This document shows, in pieces, positions 22,696 through 28,971 of a stretch of 28,971 nucleotides of DNA. Made by a program: the position numbers and the translations under genes. This stretch comes from an uncultured Erythrobacteraceae bacterium (GTDB lineage: Bacteria > Pseudomonadota > Alphaproteobacteria > Sphingomonadales > Sphingomonadaceae), in assembly GCA_946482075.1 (NCBI GenBank), contig CAMLQG010000036.1:1-28971 (forward strand), in the 5' to 3' direction. How positions within the stretch are numbered: the stretch's first letter is position 1; the number at the start of each line of letters is the position of its first letter. Below the pieces are notes generated by a model that did no database searches, was not told where the DNA came from, and saw only the letters and a program-made list of their open reading frames with translations.

Positions 22696-25143
22696 TCAAT
22701 ACCGGAAGCTGACCTGAGCCTGCACTGTACGCGGCAGGGCCGAATATCCAAAGAAGTCAGCGCCCACGCCGCCCGCGACAGTACCCGTCCCCGCGCCCGT
22801 GCCGGTGATATCCTGTGCGCCGGTAAGGATCTGGCGGTTGGTCAGGTTCTTGCCGATAACGGCGAATTCCCAGCGTTCATCGACAGTACCCAGCCGAACG
22901 GACGCATCAAGCGTGACATAGGATTTCTGGACCGCGTCCGGATTGGCGAAAGGCGACGCGTTGTAATGCGCGCTGTAGCGCACATCCGCCGAGACGCCGA
23001 AATTCAGGCTGGAGGACACATCGGTCTGGTAGTCGAACCCCAGCGTGCCCACCCAACGTGGGGCGTTGGCGGTGGAATGCCCGCCCAATTGCTGCAGGCT
23101 GGGCAGCGTGGTCAGCGGATCGTCGCCGGGCCCGTGGATATTGCAGCCTTCGGCCTGCGATTGTCCGGTGAAGCACGGACCGATGAAGTTGCGATACTTC
23201 GACTGGTTGTAGTTGGCAGTACCGCGCACCGTCAGGCCCGGCAGGCCGCGCGGGGCGAACTCCAGTTCGAGCTCGACGCCCTGCACGCGCGACGAACCGG
23301 CGTTGCGCGTTATGTACTGGACGTTGATCGGGTCATAATAATCCACTTGGAGGCCGGAGAAATTGTAGCGGTAAGCGCCGATATTCAGGCGCAGTTGCTG
23401 GTCCAGCAGAGTGGACTTGATGCCCATTTCGAAGCCTTTGACCTTCTCGGGTCCGAACACGAAATTCTCGCCCGTCGGGTCGGCCGGCGTTTGCACCGCG
23501 CTGTTGGAAAAGCCGCCAGACTTGTAGCCCGTCTTGTAGGCAGCATAGACGGTGACGTCCTGTGTCGGCTTCCAGGCGACCGTCGCGTCCGGCGACCAGT
23601 TGTTGAAGGTCTGGTCCCGCGCAATCGGCGTGTTTTCCAGGAAGACGCCCGCGAAGAACGGATTGACGTAGGACTGGACGAATTTCGATTTCTTCGTCTC
23701 ATGCGTATAGCGAACGCCGGCGGTCACCTCGACTTCGGGCGTCACTTTCCAGATTACCTGGCCATAGCCGGCCACCGTCTCGCCCTTGGTGCTGGAGGGT
23801 TTGAAGAAGGCCAGATACTGGAATTCGCGCGGTGCGAGGCTGTTATAGGCGCCGAAGAAGGTGACATGCTCCTCGTGCTTGCGCTTGGATGTCTGGTAAT
23901 AGAAGCCCGCGAGGAGGTTCACCGGCCCATCGAAACTGGTCAACAGCCGGGTTTCGTTGGAAAAAGCGTGCCACTTGGAATCGATCGGCACCCAGATCCC
24001 GCCATTGCCTTCCTGCGCATAGTCAGCGTTCGTGCGCGATCGGTTGTAATTGTAATTGTTGACCGAAGTAAGCGTGACGTCGCCCATGTCGTAGGTCAGC
24101 ACATCATTGATCGAAAAGGATTCGTAGCGATTATACAACGCCTGGCGCAACGTCCCCGTGCCGCCTACCAACTCCTCGGGCGGATCGTTCTGATAGGTGG
24201 TGAACTTCCGGCCGCAAGGGATCGCCGGATTGGCCTGGAAGGTGGTACCGGCGCAACCGACATAGGAATTGGAAACCGGTGATCCGCCCCGGCTGATCGT
24301 GCCGCTGAGCTTCAGCGTGTTGCTGAGCTTCTCGCTGGGGTCCCACTTCAGAGTCAGCCTGCCGATGATCTGCTTGCCGCCCGGCTGCTCGCGCGAACTG
24401 ACCGGACCGATCAGCGCGGAAGGCGTGAAGGTGGCGGAATCGATGACGTTATAGGTAACATCGGACCCCAGATTCCTGGTGTAGCCGCCATACATCTTGC
24501 TGGCATGCACTGCGAGGCGCGCGCTGAGCGTATCGGTCAGCGGGCCGGAAGCGACGAACTCACCGAAGACTTCTTCGGCATTGAATTCATAGCCCGCCCG
24601 CATGCGGAATTCCGGCTCGGACGTCGGATCGGCAGTCGAGATCGAGATTACGCCCGCCGTCGCGTTCTTGCCGAAGAACAGCGCTTGCGGCCCCTTCAGC
24701 ATCTCGATGCGACCAAGATCGAAGAAGCCTTCCTCCAGCACGCGGCCATGGCCGTAATACGCCCCGTCCACGATCACGGCGACCGATTGCTCGATCCCGA
24801 TACTGCTGAAATTCGATCCGATCCCGCGGATCGAAAGCGATGCGCCCGAACCGTTGGACGATCGCGTGATGATGAGCTGCGGGAGCTTGGCAGACAATTT
24901 TTCCAGGCTGCTGATATCCTGCCGCTCGATCTGTTCGGGTGAAAGCGCGGTGATCGAGACGGGAACGTCCTGAATGCTCTCCTCCCGCTTGCGCGCGGTC
25001 ACCACTATCTCTTCCAGGCCGCCTGCATGCGGCGCGCCCACGGAGCCGGGCTGGCTATCCTGAGCGGCGGCCAGCGCGGGGGCGGTGAAGCCCGCAATGA
25101 AAAGGATCGGGATCGCCGTGATGGCGCTCTTGGCATATCTCAT
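22696..25143 (-). CDS. TonB-dependent outer-membrane receptor
   Basis: An 815-residue receptor with a signal peptide ending in PALAAAQ and a TonB-box-like segment EEIVVTARKREES (about 44-56). The plug domain includes SIRGIGSNFSSIGIEQSVAV, the family motif VDGAYYGHGR and RIEMLKGPQALFFGKNATAG. The beta-barrel ends in the aromatic C-terminus VSFRY. Receptors of this type in sphingomonads import diverse large or hydrophobic compounds as well as siderophores. The context with a P450 and a CoA ligase suggests uptake of a carbon source rather than iron, by inference. The start at 25143 has GGGAGGG upstream. The AraC regulator follows 88 bases downstream. Confidence 0.94.
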   Translation of the reverse strand: MRYAKSAITAIPILFIAGFTAPALAAAQDSQPGSVGAPHAGGLEEIVVTARKREESIQDVPVSITALSPEQIERQDISSLEKLSAKLPQLIITRSSNGSGASLSIRGIGSNFSSIGIEQSVAVIVDGAYYGHGRVLEEGFFDLGRIEMLKGPQALFFGKNATAGVISISTADPTSEPEFRMRAGYEFNAEEVFGEFVASGPLTDTLSARLAVHASKMYGGYTRNLGSDVTYNVIDSATFTPSALIGPVSSREQPGGKQIIGRLTLKWDPSEKLSNTLKLSGTISRGGSPVSNSYVGCAGTTFQANPAIPCGRKFTTYQNDPPEELVGGTGTLRQALYNRYESFSINDVLTYDMGDVTLTSVNNYNYNRSRTNADYAQEGNGGIWVPIDSKWHAFSNETRLLTSFDGPVNLLAGFYYQTSKRKHEEHVTFFGAYNSLAPREFQYLAFFKPSSTKGETVAGYGQVIWKVTPEVEVTAGVRYTHETKKSKFVQSYVNPFFAGVFLENTPIARDQTFNNWSPDATVAWKPTQDVTVYAAYKTGYKSGGFSNSAVQTPADPTGENFVFGPEKVKGFEMGIKSTLLDQQLRLNIGAYRYNFSGLQVDYYDPINVQYITRNAGSSRVQGVELELEFAPRGLPGLTVRGTANYNQSKYRNFIGPCFTGQSQAEGCNIHGPGDDPLTTLPSLQQLGGHSTANAPRWVGTLGFDYQTDVSSSLNFGVSADVRYSAHYNASPFANPDAVQKSYVTLDASVRLGTVDERWEFAVIGKNLTNRQILTGAQDITGTGAGTGTVAGGVGADFFGYSALPRTVQAQVSFRY

Positions 25144-25385
25144 GAACTAACCCTCCCTCGCCCTGTTATTCCCAGGCTCTGTGGTTGGAGAGATATCTTG
25201 CGGAATCAGGGCTGGTCTTTACGCATCACGACACTTGTTTGATCTCACGCGACATCGCGCGAAGCCGCGCTTGGTTTCGGGCTCCGGATGATCGAGATAA
25301 GTGCGCTACATCGGCGGACCTGCGGGTCCCGACCGCCCCTGATCGGCCGCGCGTCAGTCGGGGAGCATGGCGGTTCAGCGTATTT

Positions 25386-26060
25386 CTATTTCGTGTTCAA
25401 TCGCAGCGCATAGAGGCTGATTTCCGCCGATCCCGAATTCGAGACCGCAGTCACTTGCCCCGGGGAGGCGATCCACTTCGGATCGCCCTCTCCAAAATTC
25501 CACGTCGGCGCTTCCCCGATTTTCAGCTTACCAGAAGAGTTTGCAATGAGCAGTGAGGCCGAAATCTCCTGCATCGCTCCAGGTGCGAGAGTTACTCGGC
25601 TCAGGGCGCCCTGAGGAAAAACAAGCTCGTCATCGCCGGCGCCGAGCACCCTATTGGTGGTGCCGGACGGCGCAGGTTGAGCGAATTCTATACCGATCAC
25701 CCGGAACGGATCCTCGCCAGTCCTAACCCGGTGAATGTACCCGCCAGTTACCGAATGCGGTATGAAGCTCACGCTCCCTCGCGCTGTTCGCGTCGGCGTT
25801 TCTGAGGATCCCAGAGTTTCGTTGAACGCGTTGATCGAACGCATGGAAATCCCAAGCTGATCGCGCGTATGTCGGTGAAAGAAACTCCGCTCGCCTGGCG
25901 CGATCTTCACATCGTAAACATCGATATATTCGTTGTGAAAGACAACCTTGTGCAAGGGTTCCTCCAGCGCAGGGTAAACTTTCTCCTCCGCCGAGACCGG
26001 TTGCTGGGCGAGCATTGCAAGACTTAGCGCTAACGCGCTCCACAAATGCGATAGCATCAT
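25386..26060 (-). CDS. Exported cupin-fold protein
   Basis: About 224 residues from the first of two tandem ATGs at 26060, preceded by GGGGAGG; a longer frame to 26126 has no support. The first 24 residues form a signal peptide ending in QPVSA. The body has cupin motif 1 (APGERSFFHRHTRDQL, with His62 and His64) and a motif 2-like segment (GSVSFIPHSVTGGYIH, with His110). The remainder is a second beta-rich half (LSRVTLAPGAMQEI), possibly a degenerate second cupin. It is likely a periplasmic metal- or ligand-binding protein. It lies 242 bases upstream of the TonB-dependent receptor on the same strand, and I would place it in the same functional group, though with less certainty. Confidence 0.78.
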   Translation of the reverse strand: MMLSHLWSALALSLAMLAQQPVSAEEKVYPALEEPLHKVVFHNEYIDVYDVKIAPGERSFFHRHTRDQLGISMRSINAFNETLGSSETPTRTARGSVSFIPHSVTGGYIHRVRTGEDPFRVIGIEFAQPAPSGTTNRVLGAGDDELVFPQGALSRVTLAPGAMQEISASLLIANSSGKLKIGEAPTWNFGEGDPKWIASPGQVTAVSNSGSAEISLYALRLNTK

Positions 26061-26393
26061 CAGCTTCCTCCCCACGGCGTAGTCAGAGCAATCGCCTGCT
26101 AATTGCAGACGCTGTTGGTCGCACATATCTCGGCCCAGTTCCAGGATAGCCTAATCAGCCGGGTCGGGTGGTTTGCCTCGATACATGATATCTCCCACTT
26201 GACAGAATTAACCCCACAAATCGCACCCCGTATTCAGGACCGATGTTCGAGTTGGACCGTGGAATTATGTCGATCTGCAGGTGGACGGCGCGCTGGGTCT
26301 GGCAACCGCCTTTTCCGAAGCATCGGTAGCGACGATGTTGATGATCGAATCCGGGAGAAAAGCGGACCTCAGATGCGCGCGGATATGCTGCTG
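26061..26393. other. 333-base intergenic region between the cupin and TetR genes
   Basis: No gene with a ribosome-binding site or recognisable product is seen. The part nearest the cupin gene should hold its promoter. TTGACA at about 26200 could be a -35 element in the plus direction, but nothing obvious lies downstream on that strand. Confidence 0.4.
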
Positions 26394-27011
26394 TCAGTGT
26401 CGCCGCGACAGATGCGCCTGTATAAGCGCATCGCAGGTCGTCATCATCGAAAGCGACGGTCCCTGCGTGCCGAAAATATGGTGCGTGGCGATTGCGCCCT
26501 CGATCACCAACAACAATCCATCTGCAAGACCCTCCGGGTCAGCGACCAGAAGATCTCTCGACAGTTCGACCATTAACGCCCGCAACTCCGCCTTGCAGTC
26601 CTGCACGATCTCCCGTCCAGGATGACCTGCCTCGGGCAATTCGACGGCGACATTGCTCATCGGACAGCCGCGGAATTCAGGCATCTCCAGCTTCGTCATG
26701 TAATGGCGGACAAGGGCGCGCAGACGGTCGAGCGGATCTTCGCCGGCAGCCGCCACAGCCGCCAGGACAGCATCGCGCCCCTCCTTGCCGCTTTCCCTCA
26801 AGCAAGCAGCCACAAGATCGTCCTTCGACTTGAATGCCCGATATAGGCTGGGTTTGGTCACGCCTGCTTCGCAGACGATCTCATCGACGCCAACGGCGCG
26901 AATCCCGCGGCGATAGAATAACTCTCGTGCGGTATCGAAAATCTTTGAAGCCGCTGTTTTCTTTATTGTTTCTGTCTTCTCAGCCATGCATGCGTCAGCA
27001 TTTTTCGCCAT
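26394..27011 (-). CDS. TetR-family transcriptional repressor
   Basis: A 205-residue TetR protein. Residues 20-66 form the DNA-binding domain (ASKIFDTARELFYRRGI, VGVDEIVCEAGVTKPSLYRA, FKSKDDLVAACL). The C-terminal ligand domain includes GCPMSNVAVELP, common in a TetR subgroup. The ATG at 27011 was kept; an ATG at 26987 would shorten the protein by 8 residues. It is divergent from an RND efflux operon and a long inverted repeat lies between them, so it probably represses both in the absence of an inducing compound. The inducer is unknown. Confidence 0.92.
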   Translation of the reverse strand: MAKNADACMAEKTETIKKTAASKIFDTARELFYRRGIRAVGVDEIVCEAGVTKPSLYRAFKSKDDLVAACLRESGKEGRDAVLAAVAAAGEDPLDRLRALVRHYMTKLEMPEFRGCPMSNVAVELPEAGHPGREIVQDCKAELRALMVELSRDLLVADPEGLADGLLLVIEGAIATHHIFGTQGPSLSMMTTCDALIQAHLSRRH

Positions 27012-27045
27012 TCGCAGGACATCCTATCCTCTACGCTTGACAAGC

Positions 27046-27074
27046 AATGTAACAGATCGGTACGTACGAATCAA
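27046..27074 (-). promoter_or_regulatory. Candidate promoter of the tetR gene
   Basis: On the minus strand, TTGATT (27069-27074) and TACATT (27046-27051) are separated by exactly 17 bases, giving a moderate sigma-70-type match (4 of 6 each). The start site would be near 27039, about 27 bases before the gene. The promoter overlaps the inverted repeat. Confidence 0.4.
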
Positions 27075-27088
27075 GTTACGTACCGGTC
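27055..27088. promoter_or_regulatory. Inverted-repeat operator between tetR and the efflux operon
   Basis: GATCGGTACGTA (27055-27066) and TACGTACCGGTC (27077-27088) are inverted with one mismatch in twelve, separated by 10 bases. TetR operators are typically palindromes in such divergent regions. Binding here would block the candidate tetR promoter. Confidence 0.65.
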
Positions 27089-27122
27089 AGTAACATTTAA
27101 CGTCCAAGGCGAACGGGTTTCC

Positions 27123-28385
27123 ATGTATCTTTCAGACATCAAGGCCGAGTCGAAGGCAAGTGCGCAGGAGCTTGGCACTCCGTGGTATCGGCGGCGCAAG
27201 GCAGCCTATGTCGCCCTCCCGGTGGCAGGGCTGCTCCTGCTGTTTGCCGTGACGCGATGGTGGGGCGGCGGCAGCGAGGCTGCTCCACCATCGCCCCCGG
27301 CCGTGACCGTATCCACGCCTCTGTCGCGACTGGTGACGGATTGGGATGGATATGTCGGCCGGTTCGCGGCGAGCCAGGCGGTGGAAGTCCGCCCGCGCGT
27401 ATCCGGTCAGCTTGTCGCTATTCATTTCAGGGATGGCGACATCGTGAAGCGCGGGCAACTGCTGTTCACGATCGATCCCCGCCCCTTCCAGGCTGCACTT
27501 GCAGAAGCGCAGGCCCAGGTGTCGAGCGCGTCCACTGGCCTAGCGCTGGCGCGCAGCGAGTTCGTGCGCGCCAGCCGGTTGATCCCCGATCAGGCCGTCA
27601 GCGCCGAAGAAGTGGACTCGCTGAGAGCGCGGGTCCAGTCCGCACAGGCTCAGCTGGCCGCGGCGCAGGCGCAGGTCCGCTCCCGCCAGCTGAATGTCGA
27701 GTTCGCGAGTATCCGTGCGCCCGTGACCGGCCGCATCTCCGACCGCAGGGTGGACATCGGCAATCTCGTGGCAGGCGATTCCGCAGCGAGCGCTACGACA
27801 CTGACGACGATCAACGCGCTCGATCCGATCTACTTCTCTTTCGACGGGTCCGAGGCGCTGTACCTCAAGCATCGCAGGCAGAACCAGCAAGGCCAGGACG
27901 TCGAGATCCGCCTGCAGGACGAGCCCGACTACAGGTGGCGCGGCCGCGTCGATTTCACCGACAATGCGATCGACAATGGTTCCGGCACGATCCGGGGCCG
28001 CGCGGTGATCGCCAACCCGGACTATTTCCTCGTACCCGGTATGTTCGGCAACATGCGCCTTGGCGGTGGCACGCCTCGCCAGGCGCTGCTCGTGCCGGAC
28101 GCGGCGGTCGTCACGGATCAGGCACGCAAAGTGGTCTATGTGGTCACCGGCGATGGCACAGTCAGGATGCAGCCTGTCCAGATCGGGGCGCTTGTCGATG
28201 GCTTGCGCATCATCCGATCCGGGTTGAAGCCGAAAGATCGCGTGGTGATCAAGGGCACGCAGTTCGCCCAGCAGGGCCAGAAGGTGCAACCCGTCGCCGG
28301 CCGTATCATTCCCCCGAGGGCCCCGGCTTCTGCCGGTGTGACGTCCGAGCCCTCCTCCCAGGCGACAATCGCCACCCAAGGCTGA
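27123..28385 (+). CDS. RND efflux periplasmic adaptor (membrane fusion protein)
   Basis: A 420-residue HlyD/AcrA-type adaptor. An N-terminal membrane segment (KAAYVALPVAGLLLLFAV) is followed by the barrel-sandwich motif EVRPRVSGQLVAIHFRDGD and a helical hairpin region rich in Ala/Gln (AEAQAQVSSASTGLALARSE, RVQSAQAQLAAAQAQV). The second half of the lipoyl domain is FASIRAPVTGRISDRRVDIGN, and the beta-barrel region contains VVYVVTGDGTVRMQPVQIG. No lipobox is present, so it is anchored by the helix. It links the inner-membrane RND pump to an outer-membrane channel. The transporter gene begins 45 bases downstream. Divergent transcription from tetR suggests it is controlled by that repressor. Confidence 0.94.
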   Translation: MYLSDIKAESKASAQELGTPWYRRRKAAYVALPVAGLLLLFAVTRWWGGGSEAAPPSPPAVTVSTPLSRLVTDWDGYVGRFAASQAVEVRPRVSGQLVAIHFRDGDIVKRGQLLFTIDPRPFQAALAEAQAQVSSASTGLALARSEFVRASRLIPDQAVSAEEVDSLRARVQSAQAQLAAAQAQVRSRQLNVEFASIRAPVTGRISDRRVDIGNLVAGDSAASATTLTTINALDPIYFSFDGSEALYLKHRRQNQQGQDVEIRLQDEPDYRWRGRVDFTDNAIDNGSGTIRGRAVIANPDYFLVPGMFGNMRLGGGTPRQALLVPDAAVVTDQARKVVYVVTGDGTVRMQPVQIGALVDGLRIIRSGLKPKDRVVIKGTQFAQQGQKVQPVAGRIIPPRAPASAGVTSEPSSQATIATQG

Positions 28386-28430
28386 ACCGGCCCTCCGCCC
28401 GCGACCCGATCAAACCAGGACAATCCTAGA

Positions 28431-28971
28431 ATGCGCCTCAGCCACGTCTTCATCGAGCGCCCGATCTTCGCCGGCGTCATCGCCGTCATCATCACGATCG
28501 TGGGTGCGCTTGCCTTCTTCGGCCTGCCCGTGGCGCAATATCCGGATGTGGTGCCGCCCACGGTGACTGTGAGCGCCACCTATCCCGGCGCTTCATCGGA
28601 GACCATGGCCGACACGGTTGCCGCGCCGCTCGAGCAGGAGATCAACGGCGTCGACGACATGCTGTACATGTCCAGCCAGTCGACCGGTGACGGCCGGTTG
28701 ACGATCACGGTCACTTTCAAGCTCGGCACCGATCTCGATGAAGCGCAGGTCCTGGTCCAGAACCGCGTTGCCCTGGCTGAACCGCGCCTGCCCGAAGAAG
28801 TGCGCCGCCAAGGCGTCGTGACGCGCAAGACGACGCCCGACTTCCTGCTGGTCGCCAACCTGGTGTCGCCCGGCAACGTGCTCGACCGCGCCTATATGTC
28901 GAACTACGCGTTGACGCAGATGAAGGACCGGCTCGCGCGCATCGACGGCGTGGGCGAGGTTCGCATCTTCG
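28431..28971 (+). CDS. RND efflux transporter, HAE1/AcrB-type (cut by right edge)
   Basis: The first 180 residues are visible and the frame is open to the window end. They match the start of HAE1 pumps: a short N-terminus (MRLSHVFIERPIF), the first membrane helix (AGVIAVIITIVGALAFFGLP), VAQYPDVVPPTVTVSATYPGA, then TVAAPLEQEINGVDDMLYMS and ITVTFKLGTDLDEAQVLVQN. These are hallmark sequences of AcrB/MexB-like drug-proton antiporters. AGGA precedes the ATG by about 8 bases. Whether an outer-membrane factor gene follows cannot be seen. Confidence 0.94.
   Translation, partial: MRLSHVFIERPIFAGVIAVIITIVGALAFFGLPVAQYPDVVPPTVTVSATYPGASSETMADTVAAPLEQEINGVDDMLYMSSQSTGDGRLTITVTFKLGTDLDEAQVLVQNRVALAEPRLPEEVRRQGVVTRKTTPDFLLVANLVSPGNVLDRAYMSNYALTQMKDRLARIDGVGEVRIF

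Noticed and set aside
22675..24282. A 535-codon plus-strand ORF
   Set aside because: It is antisense to the TonB-dependent receptor and lacks any domain signature or ribosome-binding site.
26103..26625. Overlapping plus-strand ORFs across the TetR 3' end
   Set aside because: They run antisense into the TetR gene and lack initiation signals; the intergenic part has no protein character I recognise.

Overview
The window looks like the chromosome of a GC-rich alphaproteobacterium, most likely of the order Sphingomonadales. The reasons are the composition, the style of the TonB-dependent receptor (TonB-box-like EEIVVTARKR), the Tad pilus locus layout, a palindromic repeat ending in a CGTCATTGCGAG-type arm, and CtrA-like TTAACCAT sites. 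This placement is inference; no rRNA or tRNA gene is present to test it.

Bases 1-3356 hold a surface-adhesion module on the minus strand. A giant adhesin (about 596 N-terminal residues visible, running off the left edge) is built of Ig-like/VCBS-type repeats and has no Sec signal peptide. Upstream of it in the same direction is a periplasmic LapG-like cysteine protease (BTLCP family). The adhesin has a Pro-Ala-Ala-Gly motif at residues 106-109, where LapA-type adhesins carry their LapG cleavage site. Then come a small plus-strand ORF, a cloverleaf-like palindromic repeat and an unrecognised polytopic membrane protein.

Bases 4600-16411 are a near-complete, tightly packed tad/cpa locus for Flp (type IVc) pili on the plus strand: flp pilin, cpaB, cpaC (secretin), a short lipoprotein, tadG-like, two tadE/F-like pseudopilins, cpaE/tadZ, cpaF, tadB, tadC, a TPR lipoprotein (tadD-like) and the prepilin peptidase cpaA/tadV. 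Most junctions overlap or are only a few bases apart. A GC hairpin separates the pilin from the rest, and a structured leader precedes it. An M23 (LytM) metallopeptidase converges on the end of the locus with a 4-base gap. The adhesin and the pilus could act together in surface attachment, and both upstream regions carry CtrA-like sites.

Bases 17274-17960 are AT-rich with no confident gene, followed by a small secreted protein and a strong hairpin terminator at 18181-18205. From there to 26060 is a minus-strand catabolic-type cluster: periplasmic cupin, TonB-dependent receptor, AraC-family regulator, cytochrome P450 and acyl-CoA ligase. This order suggests uptake, oxidation and CoA activation of an unidentified hydrophobic substrate.

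Bases 26394-28971 hold a TetR regulator divergent from an RND efflux pair (periplasmic adaptor, then an inner-membrane transporter cut by the right edge). The short intergenic region between them contains a long inverted repeat that fits an operator. No insertion sequence, CRISPR array or tRNA was found.
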